Below, piece by piece: positions 9,000-17,676 of a stretch of DNA of 64,000 bases. A model generated the notes under the pieces. It saw only the letters and a program-made list of their open reading frames with translations. It was not told the origin of the DNA and made no database searches. The stretch comes from Psychrobacter luti (GTDB lineage Bacteria; Pseudomonadota; Gammaproteobacteria; Pseudomonadales; Moraxellaceae). Numbering within the stretch: the first letter of the stretch is position 1; the number at the start of each line of letters is the position of its first letter. The stretch is from NCBI RefSeq assembly GCF_014192115.1, contig NZ_JACHXL010000001.1:372001-436000 (forward strand). Direction: 5' to 3'. Made by a program: the position numbers and the translations under genes.

Positions 9000-10385
9000 T
9001 TAGCTTTTCTCTTTGATCACACGTTTAACCTCTGCAGCAGTGACTTCGCTACTAGGCAAACCGCCGAAATTGACGCGTACGTAATTGGCAATACTGGCTA
9101 TCTGTGCATGGCTTAAGTCTTTCTTAAAACCGGGCATTTTGGGCGCCGTGTTAAAAGCGCCTTTTGCGCCAAAAGCAATCACGCCGATAAGCGCGTCAGG
9201 CTTAGCACGGCGAATGCTACTTAAGCCAACGATGGATGCATAACGGGCATCAGGCTGCGCATAACCGTCAACGCCATGACAACTAGCGCAGTGAATGAGA
9301 TATAAGGATTTTGGCGAATGGCTATTTTCCCCATCATTATTAGCAGCAGCTGTCTTGGCTTTTTCTTGTGCTAGATGGTCTTTTTGCTCAAGTAAGTTGT
9401 AAGTAATCGATTGGCTGATAGGATTTGGCAGCTTTGCAACATTGACGGCTATCAAATAATCATCAGTCTTAATGGCGGGTACGACTTTTAGATAATTGGC
9501 CATTGCGCTCAAATCTGCATCTGTAAGATAACGCGTACTATGAGCAACAGCTTCCGCCATAGGCCCACCTGCATAAGCCCGTTTATCGAGCTTACCCGTC
9601 CGCAAGTAAGTAACGATATCGCGCTCGCTCCAGCGCCCAATACCTGTCTCATTATCAGGGGTGATATTAGGCGCGAACCATTTACCGAGTGGCGCACCAG
9701 AGAGATGGCGAGCATTATCAAGACCTTGAGTGATATTGCGCGGCGTATGGCAAGTACCGCAGTGCTCTAGATTGTTGACCAAATACTCGCCGCGCTGCTG
9801 TACTGGCGTCAGATCATCACGATTCTGAGTAGCGGGTACATTGATAAGATTCCATACCAGCATTAAGCTGCGAATATTTAAAGGAAAAGGTAGGTGAGTT
9901 GTTTTTTCAGGTGATTTATCGATGATAGACACTGTTTGCAAATAAGCAAATAAAGCACTGATATCATCATCTGTCATACCATGGTAAGACGGATAGGGCA
10001 TAGCGGGATACAGCTGATGGCTTAGGGCACGACCTTTACGTAGCACTTTCTTAAGGTCAGCTTCGGTATAGTTGCCAATACCATAAATCTGAGACGGCGT
10101 GATATTGGTCGAATAAATATTGCCGATAGGCGTCTCGATGGCCACGCCGCCGCTGTAGTCCTCGCGGTGGCAAGCCATACAGTCGGCAGTTCGTGCCACA
10201 TAAGCACCGCGATTGGCTAAATCGCTGTTACTAGGGCTGACATTGGGTAGGCTGATTTTAGCCGAAAGGTTGGTTATAGGAAGATTGACATCTTTAGCCA
10301 TAGCAGCGCTCGAATTAGGGCTGTAGGTCGCGCTAAACATCAAGCTAAATGCTAATGCTGACATCGTGATAGGAAGTGGCTTCAT
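9000..10385 (-). CDS. Tri-haem cytochrome c
   Basis: A 461-residue secreted cytochrome with an N-terminal signal peptide (about 28 residues ending ...SSAAMA). Three haem attachment sites are visible: CMACH at 69-73, CGTCH at 209-213 and CASCH at 366-370. The arrangement matches cytochrome subunits of membrane-associated alcohol/aldehyde/gluconate dehydrogenases. However, the neighbouring catalytic subunit here is a flavin amine oxidase, not a PQQ or GMC dehydrogenase. It sits 73 bases upstream of that gene on the same strand. The likely role is to accept electrons in the periplasm and hand them to quinone or to downstream cytochromes. Confidence 0.9.
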   Translation of the reverse strand: MKPLPITMSALAFSLMFSATYSPNSSAAMAKDVNLPITNLSAKISLPNVSPSNSDLANRGAYVARTADCMACHREDYSGGVAIETPIGNIYSTNITPSQIYGIGNYTEADLKKVLRKGRALSHQLYPAMPYPSYHGMTDDDISALFAYLQTVSIIDKSPEKTTHLPFPLNIRSLMLVWNLINVPATQNRDDLTPVQQRGEYLVNNLEHCGTCHTPRNITQGLDNARHLSGAPLGKWFAPNITPDNETGIGRWSERDIVTYLRTGKLDKRAYAGGPMAEAVAHSTRYLTDADLSAMANYLKVVPAIKTDDYLIAVNVAKLPNPISQSITYNLLEQKDHLAQEKAKTAAANNDGENSHSPKSLYLIHCASCHGVDGYAQPDARYASIVGLSSIRRAKPDALIGVIAFGAKGAFNTAPKMPGFKKDLSHAQIASIANYVRVNFGGLPSSEVTAAEVKRVIKEKS

Positions 10386-10469
10386 AATATCCTTATAAAC
10401 CTAAGCAAATAATGCCTATCAATCATCCTTGATTGCCCTTACTAAAATAAAACTATTTGCCCATAATAG

Positions 10470-11069
10470 CTACTGTTTCATCGCTTCAACATGAACGTTT
10501 AAATCAAGATTTTTGGTTAGACCAAACCATGAGTGTTTATTTATATTCCACTTGGTTCGGTCTATCGTAGTGGAAAACACCCCAGTACAAACCTCGTTCT
10601 TAGCAGTAGCATTTAGATAACAATTGAATTCATTAGCGGTTAGACTGATAGGATGGGTTACACCATGTAAGGTTAAATTGCCATCTACACGCGTCACCTT
10701 ACTTTTATTAAAGTACCAGTTGGTTGATTGAAAGTGAGCAGAGGGAAAGCGCTGTATATCGAAAAAATCGACTCCTTTTAAATTTTTGTTAAAACCCTTA
10801 CTGCCAGTATCCAAAGAGTTAATAGGTATTATCAATGAGATATCACCTGCTTTTAAAATTGGATCATATTGCAATTGTCCTTTGACCTGATAGAAGCCGC
10901 CTGTCATAGAAAGGCTCTTAAAACGTTCAATAGCAAAGCTTACGTTTGTGTTATTCGGGTTGATGATATAACTGGCAGCATAACTACCTCCTATGGTATT
11001 TACCATGGTTAATAATATTAAGAGCAGCGGTAAGTATCGGCTTTGTTTATTCTCTAACAGATTACTCAT
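10470..11069 (-). CDS. YceI-family periplasmic lipid-binding-like protein
   Basis: A YceI-domain protein, a lipocalin-like barrel that binds isoprenoid or other amphiphilic molecules in known structures. Typical segments are YIINPNNTNVSFAIERF at the mature N-terminus, the GSKGFNKNLKGVDFFDIQRFP stretch in two parts and GNLTLHGVTHPISL. The open frame reaches 11114, but the ATG at 11069 has a GGAAG ribosome site. It also begins directly before a good signal peptide (LLLILLTMVNTIGGSYA), giving 199 residues. It is the first gene of the minus-strand set containing cytochromes and an amine oxidase. YceI proteins often accompany cytochrome b561 or quinone-linked genes, which fits an electron-transfer context. 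Confidence 0.88.
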   Translation of the reverse strand: MSNLLENKQSRYLPLLLILLTMVNTIGGSYAASYIINPNNTNVSFAIERFKSLSMTGGFYQVKGQLQYDPILKAGDISLIIPINSLDTGSKGFNKNLKGVDFFDIQRFPSAHFQSTNWYFNKSKVTRVDGNLTLHGVTHPISLTANEFNCYLNATAKNEVCTGVFSTTIDRTKWNINKHSWFGLTKNLDLNVHVEAMKQ

Positions 11070-11584
11070 CGCCAGCTTCCTTTTTATAGTCTTTAGCCAT
11101 AAGTACTTATCCATAAATGACGAGCGTAATCGATGGTTTTAGCCAGTCTGGTGTAGAAGACGGTTATGAGTTAGCACTTCAATAAAAGTATAAGCTTGAT
11201 GTTATGAAGAAAGCGTTAAGATAATTTAATGAGAATGGTATAAGAATAGGGGGAATTTTTGAAGAAGCCATTTTCGATAGAAGTGTCTTTGTAGAAAATA
11301 CCGTGAAAATTCTAACTTGCCGCAAGTCATTAGTCTTGGATTTATATGCGAACGAGCAATTACGAAAGAGAAATTATGAAAGACGAATTGTTAATATGTG
11401 TTGTTGTATATTGATATGTCATAATTATTCGTGCTAGTTTTAAAAGCAGTTAATCATTTATCAAATTTAAGGTTTTTCAATAAAAACGGCTTTATTTTGA
11501 ACTGACTGTATAAGAGGATTTGGTTGCACAAAAAAAATGCAATCTGCTTCTTAAGATTGGTCTATCTCAAATAAGGAGACAGCT
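11070..11584. other. Divergent intergenic region, YceI set / MBL-rhodanese
   Basis: About 515 bases with no convincing gene. It must hold promoters for both divergent units. ACTTGC-C-GCAAGT (11315-11327) is a small dyad that might be an operator. An AAGGAGA ribosome site lies immediately before the plus-strand ATG at 11585. Confidence 0.6.
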
Positions 11585-12949
11585 ATGCTCCTCGAAAAAA
11601 TTAAAACACCTGGTCTTGCTCATCTGTCTTATTTAGTGGGATCAGGCGGGCAAGCGGCGGTGATAGATCCACGTCGTGATTGCGCGATTTATGTGGAGAA
11701 AGCTCGCGCAGCAGGTCTTGAAATTACCCATATATTTGAAACCCATCGCAATGAAGATTTGGTTTCTGGTGCGCTCATTTTAGCAGACATGACAGGGGCG
11801 ACCGTATTGCATGGGCCCAATACTGAACAGCCCATAGTCTATGCTCAAACAGTACGTGATGGTGATTGCTTTGCCATTGGTCAGCTTAAAATCCAAGTGC
11901 TAGAAACGCCCGGTCATACCGATGATCACCTTGCCTACGCGCTATTCGATACTGCTTATCCAGACAAGGCGGTGGGTGTTTTTACAGGTGATGCTTTATT
12001 TGTGGGAGATGTTGGTCGAACTGACTTTTATCCTGAACGGCGCGAGGAAGTCGCGGGTCTGCTGTATGATTCACTACAAAAAATACTGGCGTTAGGGGAT
12101 CAGGCGATTATATACCCAGCTCATGGTGCTGGATCTGTGTGCGGCTCTGGCATGGCAGAACGCGAGTTTTCTACCGTCGGCCATGAGAGAGTGAATAACC
12201 CACGTTTACAGATGACGGATCGTGATGCCTTTATTCGATTTAAAGTCAGTGAAAACCATTACCAGCCGCCGTATTTTAGGCTGATGGAGCGGCTCAACAT
12301 GGAAGGTGGTGAGGCGCCACCGCCAGTGATGCGCCCGCGTCATCTGTCGCTAAAGCAACTTCAAACCTGCACTGCTGATCATCTGATCGATATTCGCGAG
12401 CCAATGGCGTATACTTCTGGTCATTTTCCGCGGTCAATGAGTTTGCCTGTCGGCATGATATCTGCTTTTGCTGGCTGGTTCATCGGTGAAGGGGAAAGCA
12501 TGGTCCTGATAGCCTCAGATGAGGAACAGCTTGCCACAGCAATGGCGCACTTGGTAAGAATCGCCTTTGATAATATTATTGGTGGTTATGTTGGTGTAGT
12601 ACCAGCAGCGGCTCAAGGTCAGGAGATGCAACAAACCCCTATGATTGACACCGCTGAGGTTGAAGCACGTTTGATAAATAATAAAGGCAAAGAGGACAGC
12701 AACTGGACACTGCTTGACGTTCGAGACGCTGACGAGCGCGCCACTACAGCGATTGAAGGCTCACAGCATATCTATGTCGGTCAACTTAATGAGCGCTGGC
12801 GCGAACTTGATAAAAATCATCACTATACTTTGATGTGTGGCAGTGGCGCGCGGGCGACAGTAGCAGCAGGATGGCTGGCAAGCCGAGGGTTTGATAATAT
12901 TGATATTTATCTCGGCTCTATGGGGGCATGGAAAGCAGGGCATGATTGA
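11585..12949 (+). CDS. MBL-fold (persulfide-dioxygenase-like) hydrolase fused to rhodanese domains
   Basis: A 454-residue fusion. The N-terminal metallo-beta-lactamase domain (about 1-235) has His54 in THRNEDLVSG, His111 in TPGHTDDH and Asp136 in TGDALFVGD. These are the three positions that hold the iron in ETHE1-type persulfide dioxygenases; the usual second His and final His of THxHxDH are replaced by Asn and Leu. Two rhodanese-like domains follow. The first (about 265-340) has no active Cys (VLIASDEEQL), and the second carries Cys418 in CGSGAR. The overall build is like CstB-type sulfide/persulfide detoxification enzymes. It is a single gene with a strong AAGGAGA site. The exact reaction is inferred. 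Confidence 0.85.
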   Translation: MLLEKIKTPGLAHLSYLVGSGGQAAVIDPRRDCAIYVEKARAAGLEITHIFETHRNEDLVSGALILADMTGATVLHGPNTEQPIVYAQTVRDGDCFAIGQLKIQVLETPGHTDDHLAYALFDTAYPDKAVGVFTGDALFVGDVGRTDFYPERREEVAGLLYDSLQKILALGDQAIIYPAHGAGSVCGSGMAEREFSTVGHERVNNPRLQMTDRDAFIRFKVSENHYQPPYFRLMERLNMEGGEAPPPVMRPRHLSLKQLQTCTADHLIDIREPMAYTSGHFPRSMSLPVGMISAFAGWFIGEGESMVLIASDEEQLATAMAHLVRIAFDNIIGGYVGVVPAAAQGQEMQQTPMIDTAEVEARLINNKGKEDSNWTLLDVRDADERATTAIEGSQHIYVGQLNERWRELDKNHHYTLMCGSGARATVAAGWLASRGFDNIDIYLGSMGAWKAGHD

Positions 12950-13110
12950 TATCATGCTTGCTTTTGCAAAGCCGCACAATTGATATTAAGTTTCTACTTA
13001 TGCGTTGCTTTCAATACTCAATACTCAATATGCTATTCTACTGGGCAGTATCAAGGTGGCAACAGTTGCATAGTGAATCAGTAGTATTTGCTAAGTTTGT
13101 ACGCCTACCA

Positions 13111-13647
13111 TTATTCATGTGTGCCACGAATAGGATAATCGTTTTCTCGAATAAAAGACAAGCCGTTTGCAAGGGCTTCAAGCTCAGGTCTGACAAACGG
13201 AGCGTTCGAGATATCTATGATTTGAATTACCCCTTTAGCATTAATCACGAACACCCCAGGCTCGGCAAAGGGATGATCGGTTTCCTTCTCTGAGCGTGGG
13301 TCAGAGATGTACAGACCTAGCATCTGCATCTGCTCAATCATCAAACCATAAGCTATCGGAAAGCTGATAGTTAGTTTTTCCAAATGCTCCTCTAACTGCT
13401 GTTTGCTATCTCCGGATATGGCAATGATATCGACACCATTATCAAAAAATGCGCCTTTTATCATCTCTAACTGATTGAGGTACTTGGTACAAATGGGACA
13501 ATGCTTACCGCGGTAAACCACTACCAATTTCCAATCGTGACCATTTTCAGGCTTGCCTAATGATTTTATCTCACCATCTAGCATTTGTACCTGTATGTCA
13601 GGAAATGGAGTGCCGGCGCGAAGTTTTTGGCTATCATCTGATTGCAT
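13111..13647 (-). CDS. Peroxiredoxin-like (AhpC/TSA) protein
   Basis: A 178-residue thioredoxin-fold protein of the AhpC/TSA superfamily. The motif YRGKHCPICTKYL places Cys50 and Cys53 as a CPIC pair, more like a thioredoxin-type or atypical peroxiredoxin than the usual single peroxidatic Cys in PxxxTxxC. An N-terminal GTPFPDIQVQMLDG strand and a C-terminal GVFVINAKGVIQIIDIS stretch fit the fold. The ATG follows AAGGA. It is convergent with the MBL-rhodanese gene. Reduction of peroxides or of disulfides is plausible; no substrate can be given. Confidence 0.8.
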   Translation of the reverse strand: MQSDDSQKLRAGTPFPDIQVQMLDGEIKSLGKPENGHDWKLVVVYRGKHCPICTKYLNQLEMIKGAFFDNGVDIIAISGDSKQQLEEHLEKLTISFPIAYGLMIEQMQMLGLYISDPRSEKETDHPFAEPGVFVINAKGVIQIIDISNAPFVRPELEALANGLSFIRENDYPIRGTHE

Positions 13648-13694
13648 GGTGCTATCCTTTGATGTTTTATATTAATGGGCTTGGCATAAGTCTT

Positions 13695-14393
13695 TTACGA
13701 AGTTTGACTTTGAGCAATGATTTGTTCAGCAAGGCTAATAAGGTCTGAGGCTATAAAGTCCGGTGTTGGGATGTTGGTTGCGGGCAGTAAGGCATTATAA
13801 GATCGAGTGACAAAGGCTGCCTGACAGCCCGCCGCTTGCGCGCCAATCGTATCCCAAAGATGACAGGCAACGAGGCAGAGGTCTGCCATCTCTACAGATA
13901 ATACATTTGCCACCATCTGATAAGTTTCAGGTGCAGGCTTGAATTTTTCTACTGTCTCAACGCTAAAAGAGTGCTCAAAAAACTCACTCAATCCTGCCAG
14001 TTCAAGTGGCGTAGGCGACGCGCTACTGGCTGAATTGGTCAAGGTTACCAGTCTAAACCCTGCATCACGTAGTTTGGTTAAGGCTGGTGCAGCATCAGGA
14101 TGCGTTGGCATCTCATTCATACGCTGCTTAAATTCATTAATATCGCTATCTGTCAGCGTAACGCTATGTATATCGGCTGTCATCTGTAATGCACCAACGT
14201 CAAGCTCGCCAAAAGGAGTGTAGAGATTCGACAATGTCATGGTTTGCGAATAAAGCACCAATTGGGCAAACCATTCCCTTAATATTCTATCGTCACCAAA
14301 TAGTCGAGCAAATAAAGGCGCGAGGCTATCGATATCGAGCAGCGTCTCATTAACATCGAATACGATGACTGAGTGTGATGGACTAGAGGGCAT
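13695..14393 (-). CDS. Haloacid dehalogenase type II (HAD superfamily)
   Basis: A 232-residue HAD hydrolase of the L-2-haloacid dehalogenase type. The nucleophile Asp13 is in VIVFDVNETLLD. The VTLTNSASSASPTPLEL segment supplies motif II, KFKPAPETYQMV the motif III Lys, and CLVACHLWDTIGAQAAGCQ resembles the motif IV region of this subtype, in which HxWD is typical. Members hydrolyse 2-haloacids, but many genome homologues have unknown natural substrates. The ATG follows AGGAG. It is divergent from a TetR regulator gene, which may control it. Confidence 0.85.
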   Translation of the reverse strand: MPSSPSHSVIVFDVNETLLDIDSLAPLFARLFGDDRILREWFAQLVLYSQTMTLSNLYTPFGELDVGALQMTADIHSVTLTDSDINEFKQRMNEMPTHPDAAPALTKLRDAGFRLVTLTNSASSASPTPLELAGLSEFFEHSFSVETVEKFKPAPETYQMVANVLSVEMADLCLVACHLWDTIGAQAAGCQAAFVTRSYNALLPATNIPTPDFIASDLISLAEQIIAQSQTS

Positions 14394-14601
14394 AAAGGCT
14401 CCTATATATCGTGATAGATGCTGTCCGCAGCTTTATAGTTAGGGGTGTATGGTTCTGACTGCGGGTAAGATTGCAGAATTGGTTCAATTTACTTTAACTG
14501 GACTTGAGCAATCATTCAAGATAAAATTGGCTAATTACTCAAACGATACAGCCATGCTGACTTCATATAGAGGTCATGGCTTTGAGAAGTTGGAAGATAT
14601 T

Positions 14602-15210
14602 ATGTCACGTACCACACTATACAATCGTCACGAAGCCTTGGAGCGTGCTATACAGCTGTTCTGGCAAAAGGGCTTTCATGCCACTTCCTTAAAAGATATC
14701 GAACAAGCTCTTGATATGCGGCCGGGAAGTATCTATGCAGCGTTTGGTAATAAGGATGGGCTGTTTCAAGAAGCACTCGATCATTATGCTAACGCTTCGC
14801 TGACTGAGCTTGAACGCATACTAGCCAGCCACGAGTCACCTTTATTAGGATTGGCGGCTTATATGCGTCAGCTTGGCGGTATCTGTGATCAAGAGATACC
14901 GAGTCGAGCTTGTATGTTGGTCAAAAGCTTACTCGAGCTTGGTGCTCGTGAGCAATCAGCGTTAGATAAAGTGGAAAAACTACTGGCTGGCATGGAAACA
15001 CGTTTTACGAAGTGTTTCGTGGAGGCAAAGCGCCTAGGCGAGCTTGATAATGATCTTGATGCGACTAGGCTGGGGCGACGCTTGCAGGCTGAAGTGATGG
15101 GCTTGCGTGCCTTTGCTCAGCGGGATGTCGATACTGCAGCGGTGCAAGCATTGGCTGAAGATATGGCAACCTCTATAGAAAACATGCGTAATGGCGCGTT
15201 TGTTAAATAG
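14602..15210 (+). CDS. TetR/AcrR-family transcriptional regulator
   Basis: A 202-residue TetR-type regulator. The N-terminal helix-turn-helix contains AIQLFWQKGFHATSLKDIEQALDM followed by GSIYAAFGNKDGLFQEAL, which is classic for the family. The C-terminal part is the ligand-binding helical domain and includes a conserved Cys in IPSRACMLVKSLLELG. The open frame begins at 14449, but the ATG at 14602 has GGAAG at proper spacing. The 51 residues upstream are not TetR-like. It is divergent from the HAD gene and is followed by a good intrinsic terminator. Its target genes are unknown. Confidence 0.9.
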   Translation: MSRTTLYNRHEALERAIQLFWQKGFHATSLKDIEQALDMRPGSIYAAFGNKDGLFQEALDHYANASLTELERILASHESPLLGLAAYMRQLGGICDQEIPSRACMLVKSLLELGAREQSALDKVEKLLAGMETRFTKCFVEAKRLGELDNDLDATRLGRRLQAEVMGLRAFAQRDVDTAAVQALAEDMATSIENMRNGAFVK

Positions 15211-15318
15211 ACTGCTAACTGGTTTAGGCAAGAGTGATTTTTAAGATGATTAAAAGCTAAGTTGAGAACCAAGCAATATGCAATAAGGTCAATTATCGGT
15301 ATGAATAAATGAAGAAAG

Positions 15319-15355
15319 GGCTGCTCAAATCTTAAATTTTGAGTAGCCTTTTTTT
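15319..15355 (+). terminator. Intrinsic terminator after the TetR gene
   Basis: GGCTGCTCAAA (15319-15329) pairs with TTTGAGTAGCC (15338-15348) with one G-U pair, followed directly by seven T residues. Confidence 0.9.
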
Positions 15356-15415
15356 ATACCTAGATTTTAATAACTGATTTTGTCAAATCAATTTTGAAAT
15401 AATCAAAAATGCTTT

Positions 15416-16069
15416 TTACTCTGGTAGTTCTGCCAAGTGCCGCAAGATACTTTTGAAGTTTTCGACCCCTTGTGCACCGCTAATCAAGTGTTTTTGATTA
15501 AAGATAATGGAAGGCACACTTTCGATACCTTGCTGACGCCAGTGCTGCTGAGCCTGACGTACTTCCTCAGCAAAGCGTTGATCTTCTAATATCGCAAGTG
15601 CTTCGCTACGGTCTAAGCCAATCTTTGCTGCAATATCTGCTAGCACGTCTCTTCTAGAGAGGTTTTTCGCATGGGTAAAGTGAGCCATAAATAACGCTTG
15701 CTTCAACTCATGCATACGCCCTTGCTGATCTGCCCAGTGCAGCAATTGATGCATATCAAAGGTATTATAGGTGCGAGTCTCTTCGGTAAAGTTAAACTCA
15801 AATCCCACCTCTGCGCCAGCCTCAGTGATTCGGGCACGACTGGCATCAGACTCCTCTCTACTAGAGCCATACTTTTTGGCGATATGCTCACGCCAATTTC
15901 TCCCTTCGCTTGGCGTATCAGGATTCAACTCAAACGGATGCCAATGAATCTGATGTTCAGTATTTGTTTGCTTCAATGCTTCAGCCAACTGTCCATAGCC
16001 AACGGCGCACCAAGGGCAAACCACATCCGATACGATATCTATTCTAAGCGGAGTTTTTGAGTTGGTCAT
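15416..16069 (-). CDS. DsbA-family (FrnE-like) oxidoreductase
   Basis: A 217-residue thioredoxin-fold protein of the DsbA/2-hydroxychromene-2-carboxylate isomerase group, closest in pattern to FrnE. The active-site pair is Cys18-Pro-Trp-Cys21 in SDVVCPWCAVGYGQL. Typical features are HWHPFELNP, YNTFDMHQLLHWA and a C-terminal VPSIIFNQKHLISGAQ with the cis-Pro loop. There is no signal peptide, so it is probably cytoplasmic. The open frame begins at 16111, but the ATG at 16069 has AAGGAAGG upstream and gives the usual length. It lies 48 bases downstream of the sterol-desaturase-family gene on the same strand. Confidence 0.9.
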   Translation of the reverse strand: MTNSKTPLRIDIVSDVVCPWCAVGYGQLAEALKQTNTEHQIHWHPFELNPDTPSEGRNWREHIAKKYGSSREESDASRARITEAGAEVGFEFNFTEETRTYNTFDMHQLLHWADQQGRMHELKQALFMAHFTHAKNLSRRDVLADIAAKIGLDRSEALAILEDQRFAEEVRQAQQHWRQQGIESVPSIIFNQKHLISGAQGVENFKSILRHLAELPE

Positions 16070-16117
16070 AATGTATTCCTTCCTTATTATTGTGCAGATT
16101 CTTTTATTCAATCAATG

Positions 16118-16936
16118 CTAATCTTTGAATGACTTATTTATAAAGGCTTTATTTTTAAATGGCATCACGAGCAACCCCCATAGCGAGGCGTTCTGTTTGG
16201 GTGACGGATATTCTTTTAGCCCAATATCTAGCTCGTTATCAGACTTCTTCGCTTCACCCTTATAACTACCAAAAATCCAATCCCACCAAATCACGCTAAA
16301 ACCATAGTTTGAGTTGGTCTCGATGACGCTTTGGCTGTGGTGAATACGGTGCAAAATCTGCGTCATTAATATCAGACGAACAGGTTTTTCAATGGCAGGT
16401 GGCAGGCGGATATTGGCGTGGTTAAACATTGCTAAGCCATTTAGCGCAATCTCAAAAATTAGTACTGTGATGGCAGGAACGCCCAACAAGCTGACGGCAA
16501 CGAGCTTCACTAGAATGCTTAAAACGATTTCAATCGGATGAAACCTCAGCCCCGTGCTGGCATCAACATGCGCATCGGCGTGATGGACTTTATGCAGACG
16601 CCATAGAATAGGCACACGATGAAATAATCGGTGCTGCCAGTAAATAATAATGTCGAGCAATATTAAGCTTAATATGATGACGACGATGCTTGGCAAATTT
16701 ATAATATTGAATAGTCCAATGCCATGCTGCTGATTATAGAGCGCCACAGCCGTTAGACCGACAGGCACGGCTAGACGAGCAATAACGGATGACGCAAACA
16801 CCAAGCCAAAGTTAGCTAACCAGCGTTTACGGCTTTTGATGGGTGCTTTACGTGCAGGCATGCGCCATTCAATCAGCATCATAATCACTAAAATGCTCAA
16901 AAAGAACCCAAGTCGCCACCATACTTCGTTAGTCAT
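16118..16936 (-). CDS. Sterol desaturase / fatty acid hydroxylase-family membrane protein
   Basis: A 272-residue integral membrane di-iron protein. The histidine boxes HRLFH (102-106), HKVHH (115-119) and HRIHH (196-200), together with RFHP, are the expected metal ligands. About five hydrophobic segments surround them. Bacterial members hydroxylate or desaturate lipids; the substrate cannot be deduced here. It lies 48 bases downstream of the CDP-alcohol phosphatidyltransferase gene on the same strand, so a shared role in envelope lipid metabolism is possible. Confidence 0.87.
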   Translation of the reverse strand: MTNEVWWRLGFFLSILVIMMLIEWRMPARKAPIKSRKRWLANFGLVFASSVIARLAVPVGLTAVALYNQQHGIGLFNIINLPSIVVIILSLILLDIIIYWQHRLFHRVPILWRLHKVHHADAHVDASTGLRFHPIEIVLSILVKLVAVSLLGVPAITVLIFEIALNGLAMFNHANIRLPPAIEKPVRLILMTQILHRIHHSQSVIETNSNYGFSVIWWDWIFGSYKGEAKKSDNELDIGLKEYPSPKQNASLWGLLVMPFKNKAFINKSFKD

Positions 16937-16984
16937 TGTTTACCTCTTGAATGTTTAAACCAGCAGGATATTGTGACCATTTTT

Positions 16985-17626
16985 TTATTTTGAACCGACT
17001 ATGGCATCAGCTTCTAACTGTTTAAGGGTATGATAACCACCATGGATACGGGTGAAAATCGTAATCGCGCAGGCCGTGGCAAAGATGCTAGCGAGTAACA
17101 CAAAGTGTTCTGGCCAAATGCAAAAGGCAACAAACAGCGCAATAGTCTCAGTGCCTTCCGTCAAACCATTTAAATAGTAAAAGCTTTTATATTTAAACTG
17201 TGGTTTATCCAGTTTAAACTTTTCGGCAGCAATCGCAAACGCTAAAAAGCTTGAGCCTGTGCCAATAAATGCAGCGAGTAATAAAGCACCAGCAATGGCG
17301 TTCTGCTCAGGATTTGCCAAGATAAATCCCAGCGGAACTGCTGCATAAAAGAGAAAATCAAGCGTAATATCTAAGTAGCCGCCTGCACTTGAGCTTTGCT
17401 TTGCATGACGAGCTAGCGCACCATCAAGACCATCAAAAATGCGATTCAATGCAATGGCTGCCAGTGCGCCATACCAAAGCTCAAATGCAAGTAATGGTAA
17501 GGCTAACATGCCGATTAAAAAGCCCGTCACCGTGAGTTGATCAGCTGTAATACCGCGTTTATGCAATACAACGACCACAGGGGCTAGTATCGGCTTGATC
17601 ATGGGCGTGAGAAATTTGTCTAGCAT
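16985..17626 (-). CDS. ynjF: CDP-alcohol phosphatidyltransferase family protein (YnjF-like)
   Basis: A 213-residue membrane enzyme. The family motif is complete: Asp65, Asp68-Gly-Ala-Leu-Ala-Arg73, Gly82, Asp86 and Asp90 on the pattern D-G-x2-A-R-x8-G-x3-D-x3-D. It is followed by several transmembrane segments. Such enzymes move a phospho-alcohol from a CDP-linked lipid to an acceptor alcohol. The gene lies directly downstream of ynjB, ynjC and ynjD homologues in the same order as the E. coli ynj cluster, where ynjF is the last member. This supports the symbol; the product lipid is unknown in both organisms. Confidence 0.85.
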   Translation of the reverse strand: MLDKFLTPMIKPILAPVVVVLHKRGITADQLTVTGFLIGMLALPLLAFELWYGALAAIALNRIFDGLDGALARHAKQSSSAGGYLDITLDFLFYAAVPLGFILANPEQNAIAGALLLAAFIGTGSSFLAFAIAAEKFKLDKPQFKYKSFYYLNGLTEGTETIALFVAFCIWPEHFVLLASIFATACAITIFTRIHGGYHTLKQLEADAIVGSK

Positions 17627-17676
17627 GCGCTTGCCTTTTGTATTTCGCTTTGATGTTTAACGTTATAATTCTAAAA

